From the NCBI RefSeq assembly GCF_963924675.1, contig NC_089236.1, positions 33,131,319 through 33,195,318 of the forward strand: a stretch of DNA of 64,000 bases. The letters run 5' to 3'. Shown here in pieces: positions 25,433-36,990 of this stretch. This stretch comes from Phocoena phocoena. Its lineage: Eukaryota > Chordata > Mammalia > Artiodactyla > Phocoenidae. Below the pieces are notes generated by a model. It had not been told where the DNA came from, did not search any database, and saw only the letters and a list, made by a program, of their open reading frames with translations. Position numbers and translations under genes: made by a program. Numbering within the stretch: the stretch's first letter is position 1; every line of letters begins with the position of its first letter.

Positions 25433-27598
25433 TTTGCTTAACTTATGTGTTTGCCCTCTCCTTTTTACAGGTTGCAGGTTCATAGTTCCCACTGTTTTTG
25501 TTGTCTGCCACCAGTGGGTGAGGTTGGTTCAATGGGTTGTGTAGGCTTCCTGGTTGAGGGGACTAGTGCCTGTGTTCTGGTGGATGAGGCTGGATCTTGT
25601 CCTGCTGGTGGGCAGGACCACATCTGGTGTTGTTTTGGGTTGTCTGTGAACTTATTATGATTTTAGGCAGCCTCTCTGGTAATGGGTAGGTTTGTGTTCC
25701 TGTCTTGCTAGTTGTTTGGCATAGCGTGTCCTGCACTGTAACTTGTTGGTTGTTGAGTGGAGCTGGGTCTTAGCTTTGAGATGGAGATCTCTGGGAGAGC
25801 TTTTGTCATTTGATATACTTGGAGCTGGGAGGTCTCTGGCAGACCAATGTCCTGACCTTGGCTCTCCCACCTCAGAGGCACAGGCCTGACACCTGGTCAG
25901 AGCAACAAGACCCTGTCAGCCACATGACTCAGAAGAAAAGGGAGAAAAAAAGAAAGAAAGAAAGGAAAAAATAAAATAAAAAGAAATAAAGTTATTAAAA
26001 ATTTTTAATTATTAAAAATTAAATTAAAAAGTAATTTTAAAAAAAGAAAGAAGAGAGTAACCCCACCAAAAAACAAATTCACCAATTGTAACAGGCACTA
26101 AAAACTACTCCAAAAAAAAAAAAACAAAAACAAAGAAAGGAGAGACAGAGACCCTGGGACAAATGACAAAAGCAAAGCTATACAGACAAAATCACACAAA
26201 GAAGCATACACATACACTCACAAAAAGAGAAAAAGGAAATAAAAAATATGTATATATTATTAAAAAAAGGAAGCGAGTAACCAAATCTATAAACAAATCT
26301 ATGAATAATAATAAACTCTAAATACTAAGCTAAGATAAAAATCAAACCAGAAACCAGTCAGTCACTTACAGCAAACCCCAAGTCTACAGTTGCTCTCAAA
26401 GTCTACCGCTTCAATTTTGGGATGATTCATTGTCTCTTCAGGTATTCCACAGATGCAGGGCACATCAAGATGATTGTTGAGATTTAATCTGCTGCTCCCG
26501 AGGCTGCTGGGAGAAATTTCCCTTTCTCTTTTTTGTTTGCACAGCTCCTGAGGTTTAGCTTTGGGTTAACTCCACCTCTGCGTGTAGGTCGCCTGAGGGC
26601 TTCTGTTCCTGCCCAGTCAGGATGGGGTTAAAGTAGCAGCTGATTAGGGGGCTCTGGCTCACTCAGGCCGCGGGGGGAAGGAGGGGTACAGAATGCGGGA
26701 CGAGCCTGCAGCCGCAGAATGTGATGTTGCAATAGCTTGAGGTGCGCCATGTGTTCTCCTGGGGAAGTTGTCCCTGGATCACGGGACCCTGGCAGTGGCG
26801 GGCTGCACAGGCTCCCTGGGGAGAGGTATGGAGAGTGACCTGTGCTTGCACACAGGCTTCTTGGTGGCTGCAGTAGCAGCCTTAGCGTCTCATGCCCGTC
26901 TCTGGTGTCTGCGCTAATAGCCACGACTCGCACCCGTCTCTGGAGCTCATTTAGGCGGTGCTCTGAATCCCCTCTCTTCACGCACCCCGAAACAATGGTC
27001 TCTTGGCTCTTAGGCAGTTCCAGATATTTTCCCGGATTCCCTTCCAGCTAGCTGTGGTACCCTAGCACCCTTCAGGCTGTGTTCACACAGACAACCCCAG
27101 TCCTCTCCCTGGGATCTGACCTCTGAAGCCTGAACCTCAGCTCCCAGCCCCCACCCGCCCTGGCAGGCGAGCAGAGAAGCGTCTCGGGCTGGTGAGTGCT
27201 GGTCGGCACCGATCCTCTGTGCGGGAATCTCTCCTCTTTGCCCTCCGCACCCCTGTTGCTGCGCTCTCCTCCGTGGCTCCCAAGTTTCCCACCCCCCCCC
27301 CCCACCTACCCCCGTCTCCCCCTGTGAAGGGGCTTCCTAGTGTGTGGAAACTTTTCCTCCTTCACAGCTCCCTCCCAGAGGAGCAGGTCTGCCCCTCTTC
27401 TTTTTTTTCTGTTTTTACTTTTGCCCTACCCAGGTACGTGGGGAATTTCTTGCCTTTTGGGAGGTCTGAGGTCTTCTGCCAGGGTTCAGTAGGTGTCCTG
27501 TAGGAGTTGTTCCACATGTAGATGTATTTCTGATGTATTTGTGGAGAGGAAGGTGATCTCCATGTCTTAACCCTCTGTCATCTTGAAGGTCCTCTCCC
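25433..27598 (-). promoter_or_regulatory. Complete L1 5' UTR (internal promoter region)
   Basis: About 2.2 kb: GC-rich promoter-proximal part (26430-27598) and an AT-rich part (25930-26340) with A-rich and AAAG stretches, then a conserved part up to ORF1. Contains a C12 run at 27292-27303. It includes about 240 bp (about 26060-26310) absent from the plus-strand copy. As an L1 5' UTR it would have driven antisense-strand transcription from about 27598. Whether it still does is unknown. Confidence 0.78.
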
Positions 27599-27772
27599 AT
27601 AGATATGGTTTTAAAGATGGTCCATTTAGACCTAGATCACTGGCTCATTGCGAAAGATAAAACTCAGGAACTGCCAGGTGGGAGAGATGCAGAGGGCAAG
27701 GTATAGGGAGAGGGCTTGTAGCTCCCACGCCCTTTCCAGGCTGCTGTTCTCCCCAAATCTCCGTGTGTTCGC
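27599..27772 (-). other. Non-L1 5' extension inside the L1 insertion
   Basis: About 174 bp between the L1 5' start and the right target-site duplication. It is neither L1 nor Tigger. Read in the L1 direction it contains 'ctggcagttcctgagtttta' and 'agccagtgatctagg', wording like the 3' end of an LTR-type repeat. Because it lies inside the duplicated target site it most likely came in with the L1 RNA or cDNA, either as a 5' transduction or by template switching at the end of reverse transcription. This is an inference from position. Confidence 0.7.
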
Positions 27773-27786
27773 TGTGATATTCGCTT
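27773..27786 (+). repeat. Target-site duplication, right copy (L1 in Tigger)
   Basis: tgtgatattcgctt, paired with 20152-20165. It is immediately followed by the remaining Tigger 3' sequence. Confidence 0.9.
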
Positions 27787-28059
27787 TATTGCAGTGGTCT
27801 GGAACCAAACCTGCAATATCCTCAAGGTATGCCTATAATTAAAGAGTAAGAGTAGTAGTGAATGAGAACTGGGACCAACCCAACATCACACAGTTGACAC
27901 ACTGACGATAAAGGATGCTTTCAGAAAGTAGGAGGAATTTCAGGTATCTGCAACACACTTTGCAAAGATAAGAGCCACTAGAATACTGATTTAGAATGCT
28001 CAGTAAATTCTAGAATAAGTTTAGTTTAGTTTATGAATTACCACATTTTAGTAATTCTC

Positions 28060-28450
28060 TGTAAGGGGAATGTTTTGGGCAGCACATTACAGAAAACTCC
28101 AGCTTAAGTTGGAGTTAAGCTTAAAGGGCTTAAGCCATAAGAATATTGTTTATGTAATAAAAACCTGGATGCACATGGTTTGGGGATTAGATCAACAGCC
28201 TCAAATTTTAGGGCACTTAGTTGATGTTTCTCTCCCGCAGCACAAGCATCATGTCTCCAGGCCTCAGAACTAAGAAGCAACGGAGCGGCCAGGGTGGTGA
28301 GAGACCTCCTCGCACATCTGTCTTCTTCTGCCAGGGAGGGAAATCTTTCCTAGAAGCCTACCCATGAGACCTCCACTAATGTCACATTGACCAGAACTGG
28401 GTCCTATGGCTATGTAAGCTGCAGGAGAGACCAGGAAAATATATAGTTTT
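28060..28450. repeat. Old unclassified interspersed repeat
   Basis: Words such as 'aaactccagcttaag', 'gaaatctttcctagaagcc' and 'cattgaccagaactgggtc' recall a mammalian-wide repeat that also seems to supply 39370-39835, 40920-41240 and part of 50040-50110. I cannot name the family with certainty. The open frame within it is not a gene. Confidence 0.4.
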
Positions 28451-28529
28451 TTTCAGCTTCGAGAGAGAGAGAATTGGGCAAGGAAGGAGGAAGTTGGGAA
28501 TGGCTGTTGGTTAGTTCTCTAATCAGTAT

Positions 28530-29030
28530 TGGCCATATTACTCCTTGTTTGAAATCCTTTACTTTCTCTGGATTTCTTACAACATAAAATCAAGACTCCT
28601 CATCATGGCACAAGTCTTTCATGAAAGACCTCCTCTGCCCACCTCTCTAGCTTCATTCCCTACCTTGTCTCACAGGCAATTTGGCTTCTGATCAACTGCA
28701 GCTCCTACATCTCAGCATCCTGTCCTACACTTTTCTATTCACCCTGTAAAGACATGGTCTCTGAAGTATTTTCCAGCCTTCTCTGTGACTCCAGGAAAGA
28801 GTCATTCTCTCCTCCAAGTTTTCATGGCATCCTATATTCTGCTAAAGCACTTGATCACATTGTTTTGTACCTGCTTGTTTGTCAGTCTTCCTCACTAAAA
28901 CCTGAAGGACAGGGATTTTATTATGCTCATCTTTGGGCAGCACCTTGCACCGTGCCAGGCATGTAATAACAGTGCCATAAAAACTTGTTGAATGAATAAA
29001 TGAATGGCTGGGTGAAAGAATGAATCATTG
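28530..29030 (+). mobile_element. L2 LINE 3' end, sense
   Basis: Follows the L2 order: 'aaatcctttactttctctgg', then 'acctgaaggacagggatttt', then 'gtgccaggcatgtaataa', and ends in (GAAT)n-like 'ttgaatgaataaatgaatg', the classic L2 terminus. Confidence 0.78.
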
Positions 29031-30795
29031 GATATTACCTCATCTTTGATGTCCTAGGTATACATGTCCTGGATGTAGGCACAATTTTGTTTCCTCTCTT
29101 TTTCCTTCAGCAGCTTAGTCCTCCTGCATGTTTTGTCCTGGATACTCGCCTTACCTGTGTAGCACAGAATGGAGGGGCTGCTACTTTGTCCTCCGTCATC
29201 CCCGTGCAGGCTTCTTCCTAAGCTTCGGCTCAGTCTGACACCTGGCTGCATTTCCTCTCCCTTTATTTACATAGGTCTTTCTGTGTTATCTGTCTCCGAT
29301 ACCAAGGCTGCACAGTCTCAACAGGCCTCAAAAAGACCCTGCCTGCTGAAGTAAGCCAACCTCATCACTTTGTTACTGATTTCACCAATAGCATTTTTCT
29401 CACTCTATTCTTTAACCGGAGAGAATGTTTATCTGCATGAGGAAAGATTGTTATAAAAGGACAGATTGGTTTTCTGTCTGAGGATCTTTATCACATCCTT
29501 ACTTGCCTGGCTCGGTTATGCCTGGAATGGAGTGGGGGTGGGGGTCAGCAGGAAACATTTCCTCTTTTCTGCCTGTTATTTATTTATGATTTTGAAAATG
29601 CTCTCTGACCCTAGGAGCGAGGTAATGCTACACTTCCCAAATGTTCTCACCGACTTTCAAATGGCTTACATACTGATTTCTCCAGACTCTTGACCTAATT
29701 TATTCTACACAATATGAATCTGAGGCTGAATTTCTAGGTGCAAACAGGGTATAAGAGGTTGAAAGGCTTTGTACTCAGGGCTCAGAATTAAGGCAAGCTG
29801 AAGGACTTGTTGTCAATGGACGGGGAACAGAAACAGTGCAGAGGTGACAAGGGTGCAAACCTCTCAGCTACAACCTGAGTTTTCATAACTTGAATTGACT
29901 TCAGTATGATTGATTAATTAGGAACATTATTTACATTTATAGATTGCATTGGCTATAATTGGGCCGAGACTGGGAAGTAGCATCAATCAGAACCAAACTG
30001 CTGCTCTGGTTGCAGCCAGCATTGTTTAAATGCTTAGGTGATAAGACAATGGATGATGAAGATGATAAGACGTTCTAAAGAAGGTCTTTAGATAAGCACT
30101 GTGCTGATGGTAGCTCTGGTAAAGAAAAGCAATTAGTCCTGTGGTGCAGTGGAACTGGGTCTCCATAAATATGGGGGAAATTTTAGTTGTCAAAATAACT
30201 GGTGTGGTGTGAGAGAATTACTGGCAATTAGTGGGTGGAGACCAGGGATGCCAAACTCCATGCAATGCACAGAACAGATCTACACAAGGAAGAATTGGCT
30301 TGCTTCAAATTTAAAACACCAAAAGTTGCAGGTCCCCAGTCTAGTCCTGCCCAAAGGATAGATATGGCACCTGGGAAAAAAGCAATGCATTGGGTTTGTA
30401 GCTATACACAAAATTCTTCAAGGAAAACCTTTATTGCTGACATTTTGAAGTCTGAAAGTCTATGGCTCTCTAACCCTCTTTCTCACTGAAACAAATTTTT
30501 TTTTTTTTAGTTTACTTTTCACTCATGCAACAGGAGTTTTCTTAAGAAGGCAACTAACAACCTCTTTTAGCAGGACAGACAATACACATTCCCTTAACCA
30601 CAAGTGGCTTTACTGTATATACTTGTCAGTTATCTCCACTTTGGGCAAGTTTTCCATTGAAAAGAAAACCATGGTTGTGCAAGAGGAAAATGTTGTTCAA
30701 CTTACACTTCTTTTAGATGTTATAAATAAATCTGGAAGTGTCTTTAATTTGCCCTCACTTTAGGATAAAATTTAGCTCAGTACAGTTATTGTTTC
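29031..30795. other. Unclassified, repeat-poor stretch
   Basis: About 1.75 kb without a repeat I can name and without exon-like coding signals. Contains a T12 run at about 30497-30508. Could be single-copy sequence. Confidence 0.35.
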
Positions 30796-30806
30796 TTGAC
30801 ACTTTT

Positions 30807-31670
30807 AAAAAAATTATTTATTTTATTAAAGTATAGTTGATTTATGATGTGTTAATTTCTGCTGTACAGCAAAGTGATCAGTTATACATATATATTACAT
30901 ATATATATTCTTCTTTTCCATTATGGTTTATTACAGGATACTGAATATAGTTCCCTGTGCTATGCAGTAGGAGCTAGTTGTTTATCCATTCTATGTATAA
31001 GAGTTTGGATCTGATAATCCCAAACTCCCAATCCATCCCTCCCCCATTCCTCCTCCCCGTTGGCAACCACAAGTCTGTTCTCTACATCTGTGAGTCTGTT
31101 TCTATTTTGCAGATAAGTTCACTTGTGTCATATTTTAGATTCTGCATATAAGTGATATTATATGGTATTTGTCTTTCTCTGTTTGTCTTACTTCGCTTAC
31201 TATGACAATCTCTCGGTCAATCTATGTTGCTGCAAATGACATTATTTCATTCTATTTTTATGACAGAATAGTATTCCACTGTGTATATATATGTACCACA
31301 TCTTCTTTATCCATTCATCTGTCGATGGACATTTAGGTTGTTTTTAAGTCTTGGCTATGTAAATAGTGCTGCTATAAATATAGGGGTGCATGTATCTTTT
31401 CAAGTTATAGCTTTGTCTGGATATATGCCCAGTAGTGGAATTGCTGGGTCATATGGTAATTCTATTTTTAGTTTTTTGAGGAACCTCCATACTGTTCTTC
31501 ATAGTGGCTGCACCAATTTATATTCCCACCAACAGCATAAGGGGTTCCCTTTTCTCCACACCCTCTCCAGCATTTATTATTTGTAGACTTTTAAATGATG
31601 GCCATTCTGACCCATGTGAGGTGGTACCACACTGTAGTTTTGATTTGCATTTCCCTGATAATTAGCAGTG
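30807..31670 (-). mobile_element. 5'-truncated older L1, antisense
   Basis: About 0.86 kb of 3' UTR and C-terminal ORF2 in antisense ('aagtatagttgatttatg', 'ttccctgtgctatgcagtag', 'atatgcccagtagtgg'). Flanked by an 11-bp direct repeat with one mismatch: ttgacactttt (30796-30806) and ttggcactttt (31671-31681), so the insertion boundaries are well defined. It sits in or beside an older antisense LINE. Confidence 0.87.
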
Positions 31671-32090
31671 TTGGCACTTTTTTTTTCAGTGCATCTTCTC
31701 ATGCTGCTGGAAAGCCAGTGCTTACATTAATGCCCATTTTGGAAGCTAATCTGTCTTTTCTCTGTTTACTTCTAAGATTTTCACAGGGTTCTTATGTTTG
31801 GTTACTTTATCCTGCAATTTTACTATGTGTTTAAGAGTAATTTATTTTTATTTATCTTGTTCAGAATAATGTGTGCTCCTTTACTTACTTCTGGAAATCT
31901 CTTAGCCATCTGTCTTCATGCCCAGATCTTTTTATTCTAACTTTTACTTCTCCTAACTCTTCTTTAATATCATCTATCTTTTTATTTCTCTGTGCTGTGT
32001 TCTGAGTTATCTCCATAGATTTGTCTTGCAATTCACTAATTTTTTCTTCTATCTAAAGGGATCTAAATTACTATTTAGCATCTATTGATT

Positions 32091-32300
32091 TTTTTTTTTT
32101 TTTTTTTTGCGGTACATGGGCCTCTCACTGTTGTGGCCTCTCCCGTTGTGGAGCACAGGCTCCGGACACGCAGGCTCAGCGGCCATGGCTCACGGGCCCA
32201 GCCGCTCCACGGCATGTGGGATCTTCCCGGACCGGGGCACGAACCTGTGTCGCCTGCATTGGCAGGCAGATTCTCAACCACTGCGCCACCAGGGAAGCCC
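32091..32300 (-). mobile_element. CHR-2-type SINE, antisense
   Basis: Complete antisense SINE from a T-run through 'acatgggcctctcactgttg', 'cacgcaggctcagcggccat' and 'gggatcttcccggaccgggg' to 'ccaccagggaagccc'. Flanked by a direct repeat tattgatttttt on both sides (starting 32083 and 32301), the left one merging with the tail. Confidence 0.93.
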
Positions 32301-32391
32301 TATTGATTTTTTTAAGTGACTCTGTTCTTTCCTTTTTATCATTTTTTTTAATAGTCCAACTTGTTTCAGTGTTAATGAACTGCTCATTGAA

Positions 32392-32395
<4 letters not shown>

Positions 32396-32444
<49 letters not shown>
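32396..32444. repeat. (TA)n microsatellite, about 24 units
   Basis: Uninterrupted alternating TA of just under 50 bp. Such tracts are self-complementary and often variable in length. Confidence 0.95.
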
Positions 32445-32446
<2 letters not shown>

Positions 32447-33479
32447 CACACTATATTTTTGAGCATTTTAAAATTGTTTATATTAAAGTCCACTTTAGAT
32501 TTCTTTATTGTCATATTTGTGAAATCTCCAGTTTTTGGTGGGGCTTTGGTTTCTCCACTTTGGGTTCTTGTTTTGGCCACTACATTTCTTATATAATTAC
32601 TGCTTATAAGACTCATTTTTCCATAAGACTCCTTTTTCCTGGCAGTTTCACATGGACCTGGAAGGCATCCCTCAGGGGTGGTTTCACATTTCCTGGACTG
32701 AGGTTCTGAACTAATTGTCATGTTTTTTAGTTTTTTTGCATATTGTGGGTAGAGTGAATTTAGATCCTTTCACTTGAGCATGGATTTGATTCCTCCATGT
32801 GGACTATTTCCTCCTCATCCCCAGGCAGATGGCTGTCCCGGGGCTGTCAGCCTTCTCACCTTCTACCTTTGGGCAGAGAATGTGCTGTGCAAGGATCTGC
32901 ACTTTGAGTCTCATCTCCACAAAGCATCAAGACCCTGATTATGGTATCCTGGTACCTCGTGGACAGTGCAAATTTATTTCTTTTTACTCTAAGTCTTTAA
33001 ATTCCTTCTTCACTTATGTAACCTGGAGATTTTTTTTCTAGTGTTGAGGTTGGCTACATACTATTAAAGTGATGTAAAATGTTTTATTAAGATGTCTGTA
33101 TTTTTGTTTTTGTTGGAGAAATAGAGTTTTCCTCTTCTGTGTAGCCTACCATTTTAACTGGAAGTCATTCCAGGCCTTTTTTTCTACCCGAAAATGTTTT
33201 ATACTCTGAGAGAGATTTGGTGTACAAGAAATGGTTGTCAACTTGTTCTATAATTAATGTATACACTGTATTCTGGTCAATTTGAACCTGTATAAAGGAG
33301 CTTCAAATCAACATTATGAAAAACACATAGAGCAAGAAACCAGTGCTGATTTGGTGGGGTGTCAATTTGTTTACTCATTTTATAATGGAATTTCTTTTTC
33401 TCTTTTTCACCACTTAATTGCCCGTTAGGCTTATCTGAGAAATTGATTCTTTATAGTTCTGTAATTAAGTGAAGTAATC

Positions 33480-33755
33480 TTGGGCTTTGGTCTCAGTAGA
33501 TTCTGGGTTTAACTCTAACTGTGCCATGTTCAAATGTTCAGGTCACATAATAGGCACTCAATAATCACTTGCTGAAAGACAAAATGAATGAATGAATGAT
33601 CTTACTGAATATCAGTTTGCCCCAATTAAAATATGAATAATAATAGTAACCACCTTATAGGGCTTTGAGAATCAAGTGAGCTCGTCCATGTAAAGAATCC
33701 AACATATGTTTAGCATAGAATAAGAGCTCAATAAATGTTCTCTATTATATTGCAT
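33480..33755 (+). repeat. MIR SINE, sense, with a nested L2/MIR end
   Basis: Sense MIR words 'cagtttgccccaattaaaat', 'aataatagtaaccacctta' and 'gagctcaataaatgttctc'. A second element end ('aggcactcaataatcac', then repeated gaat units at 33586-33597) is nested near the start. Confidence 0.65.
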
Positions 33756-35190
33756 GGAGTTACATGTAGTGCACACCTCAGGGCATGGACATAGAAGAAT
33801 TTAAGTAATTATGTATTCTTTACTTTCTCTTTTATTTCCCCTATCACTTCCATTATCTCTATCTCCTTTAGAAAAATGTCTACTCTTTATAGGGTTGTGC
33901 TTATAGATGGTAATAAGATCCCAATTTGAATTCATAGTTCTGATTTCTCCCCAGCTTAAATTTCTGGGAAAAAAAAATTCTGACACTTTGTATATTAATG
34001 ACAATGGAACTCCAGGTAAGAATTTATTACAATATTGGAAAAATTGAACGAAGAAAGCAGAAACTAAATAGAAGTCTAGCATCTCTGTCCAGTGGAAATA
34101 CCATATCATATTATTCTAAAAGAAAAAAAGGCTTTACTGATTTAATAGATATTAAAAACAAGGGAGAAATTTTTTTTAAAAGTTCTGATTTTCACTGGTT
34201 ACTTTTTTAAAGGGAATTAAAATATCTTAAAGAAAATTAGATCATAATATAGTTGCATGCCATTATATTCTCTTCAGTATTCAACTACAATTTATGTAAT
34301 TTAAACTATAAATTTTAGAATTCTATTGTATTTCCTTGCTCAATAATAAATACAGAAAGTTATAGTGCCATCTTGTGAAAAAGATGCAGAACTGCATTGT
34401 ATTACCTTACTTGACTAAATTGAAATAGGTGGAGAAAGGGCTTTAGAGCTAGAGTTGTGTATAATAAAGATTAATCAGCGTATTTCTGTTAACTTAGCTA
34501 GACTTAATGTTAAAAGAAATAGAATGTAGGTGGGTTTTCCACCCTCCCACATTTTTCTGCAGCATGGATAATAGCCAAAGAGGAAAGGTTAACGTACTGA
34601 ATTGAAACCATGCAAGAGGACTTACCAAATTTCAGACTGTTTTGATTCCAAAGGGAGAAAGAAGAAGATAAATAAATTATGCCTGATGCTCTGAATTACA
34701 AAGCTGTGTACATGATTGAACCAAAGTGGTTGCTAAACACAATTGAGAGAAAAGAGAATTGCTCTGGATAAACGCCCGCACTGTGTACACACCAGAGCCT
34801 ATATGAGGCAAGGACACCCTCTACTTGTCATAGAAAAGAAATCTGGGGAGCTGACAGAGGTTATTGTAACTTACAGAAAAGAGTTATCCTATACGAATAA
34901 AAGTGACTCCAGAATATTTACTTTGTTACAGGAAGAGCCAGGAAATATTTGTTTTTAGGCTCAATATGAAGCACACTAAGTTCCAGGGCCTTTGAATGAT
35001 TTGATGCAGTAGATACAAACTGCTACTTGCCCGCTGATTCTGGAGTGCTCTTCTTGCCTGCTTATATTAGAACCCCCCACATGCATGCGTGTTGAAACAG
35101 CTGGACATTGTCATCGGTGTGGTGCGGAGATCTGGTGAAGGATTTGAATTTGAGCTTCAACAGGGAGCTAAAGGGAAAGAACAAAGAAAG
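33756..35190. other. Unclassified AT-rich stretch
   Basis: About 1.4 kb in which I recognise neither repeat nor exon. Possibly single-copy. Confidence 0.35.
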
Positions 35191-35192
35191 AT

Positions 35193-35765
35193 TGTGCTAC
35201 CGAATCAGATCTGGCTGCTCGCTGCTCAAAGATCAGTACTCGAGAGAGGCAAATGTTGGTAGATAGGAAAGTTACTTTTAATTGAATGCTGGCAATCTGG
35301 GGAGATGGTGGACTCAGTGTCCCCCAAAAACACCTCCGAAGATTACGCTTGGCCATGAAAGATTTAAAGGGAAAAGGAGAAGTAATCTCAGTTAATCACT
35401 GAGATGGGGGTCAGAGTCGTTGCCATCCCCCACTGTGTGCGAGCTTGTGTGCAGGCTTATTGACTTCTTGTTATTTTTCTTTAGATGCTCTCTTGTTCAC
35501 TCAGTTTGTTCACACAGTTGGCAAGATTACTGAAGGGAAAGCTAGGGAAGAGATCTTGTCATCTGTTAGTTACTTTTTCTTTACTTCTACTTCTTTTATC
35601 TGTGGGAAGAACCAACAGGTTAGGCAAGGTATTGTGTGACCAAAAGATTTGAAAGGTGTGCTCAGTGGAAGATTAGAGTGTAGGGGCGCCTGGTTTAAGG
35701 TTAGTGACAAAGCAGAAGGGGGCTCCTGTAGAGAAAGGGCTCTTTCCTGCCAAAAGCTGCTTACA
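35193..35765 (-). mobile_element. Solo LTR of an endogenous retrovirus, antisense
   Basis: About 570 bp with complementary termini on the minus strand (TGTAAGCAGC... at 35765 and ...GGTAGCACA near 35193). It shares the internal core 'gatggtgg' followed by 'tcccccaaaaa' with the LTR at 4.9 kb, in the same orientation, suggesting two related ERV subfamilies. No internal viral genes adjoin it. Exact edges and a target-site duplication are not certain. Confidence 0.55.
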
Positions 35766-36875
35766 ATTGTTCTTGTTAGGATGGGCCAACAGAGAGAAAG
35801 AAAATAAAGACAAGAAGACAGAATCTGGGAAGCAGTGAGGGTCAGAGGTGGGAGGTGCTTAGGTCAGGTGAACGGGTGGTAATAGCACTCAAAATGGAAT
35901 CTCACTTTTGTGGTATCATTTTTATGGCCAAAAGATAGCTTCTGGGAAGTATGCTGAAGAGAACACCAAGGATAAAGAAAAGATGAGAGAATAGTAATAA
36001 TGAAAGTCTTCGTTTGAAAAAAAAAAATTGGATTATTTTTGGATTATCTGATCCCACTCCTGTTACCAATATTTTGAGTTCCTTCACTGATTTGAAGGTC
36101 CATGGGAGTCGTCAGATAAATAATTTCACTGCCTCCACTCCCTCCTATATGTTTAAGGAAGTGGTCCTGCACATGCAGTGAGGCATGAAACTGAAGGAAT
36201 TTTATTCCTAAAAACTTGCTTTGAATTTTCTTGCCTTCATGGATTTAACTTAGATCCTTTAATGCTATAATAATTTGGTTTCATATTGAATGTCCTCTGG
36301 GCTTTCATTGTCATTTATTTTTTTAAGAAGTTTTCCATGAGTTCAAAATAATCTTTCTGGTGAAGAGGCAATTCAATTATAGAGACAGCATAAAAGAAAC
36401 CCAACATGATACAATTCTCTAGTGAGATCAGATCTTCTGCTAAACCCAGATGATTTTATAAAACCAAGATTTGTATTTGCATTTGCATTTTGAGACACTT
36501 GACTGAAAGGCTTGATCAGAGCAGAAAGCATCAAATAAAAGTGAATCTTTCATCTATATAAGGCAGAGCTGCATTTAAGAGTTTAATTGACTCATCTAGA
36601 GCCATAAGTTGCCATGACACAGCCATTTAACCAGATTTGAAAGCACATTTGATAGACACCAGATCTCCTTCTACTCATAGGCAGAGGAGAAAATGTCCAG
36701 TTCCTTCCACATCATGGAGGAGATTTCCCACACCACAGGAATGGCTAACACACCTTCCCAAACTTACCACAGTAGTGAGTAGATTTAGTTGTAACTAGTT
36801 TCATTTTAAATGGCACCATCCTCTGAAGACCTAACTGCTGATACAATATTTAAACTATGGTTCCACCAGTTAATG
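35766..36875. other. Unclassified sequence
   Basis: About 1.1 kb, no recognised element or exon. Includes an A-run at about 36018-36028. Confidence 0.35.
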
Positions 36876-36884
36876 GTAATGTGA

Positions 36885-36990
36885 TTTCAATCTCTCTGTT
36901 TCAGTTCTATTCAAATGGGATAATATGAGTACCCATTTCATAGGATTTTATGAGATATCACAGTGCTTGGCATATTTTAAGCTTTTCATG
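36885..36990 (+). repeat. MIR fragment, sense
   Basis: 'ctctctgtttcagttctatt', 'aaatgggataatatgagtac' and 'cagtgcttggcatatttta' in sense MIR order. Confidence 0.6.

Larger units (their letters stand above)
20166..27598 (-). mobile_element. Full-length LINE-1, antisense, inside Tigger
   Basis: Reads on the minus strand from 'gggagaggaccttcaagatg' at 27598, the recognised 5' start of this L1 lineage, through a complete 5' UTR (25433-27598), ORF1, ORF2 and 3' UTR to a short tail at about 20166. Length is about 7.4 kb including a CHR-2 SINE at 24077-24221. The insertion is bracketed by a 14-bp duplication (20152-20165 and 27773-27786), but the right repeat lies about 174 bp beyond the L1 5' end. 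All frames are broken. Confidence 0.93.
17858..27835 (+). mobile_element. Tigger1-like DNA transposon, split by an L1
   Basis: Left part 17858-20165 begins near the terminal inverted repeat (ggcgtacctt...) and carries the first about 2.3 kb. The right part 27773-27835 resumes with 'tattcgctttattgcagtgg' and ends with the complementary terminus 'ggtatgcct'. The outermost base of each terminus appears mutated. The intact element would be about 2.35 kb, close to the Tigger1 length I know (about 2.4 kb). Tigger elements are pogo-superfamily transposons that move by cut-and-paste and insert at TA. This copy is fossil: its transposase frame is broken and a 7.6-kb L1 insertion sits near its right end. 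Confidence 0.88.
31682..33175 (-). mobile_element. Old L1-class LINE 5' portion, antisense (interrupted)
   Basis: T-rich text such as 'tgcaattcactaattttttc' is the complement of an L1/HAL1-type ORF1 coiled-coil region, and the segment ends with 'ctaccattttaactggaagt', typical of the start of such old LINEs. It is interrupted by a CHR-2 SINE (32096-32300) and a TA microsatellite. Family assignment is tentative. Confidence 0.45.
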
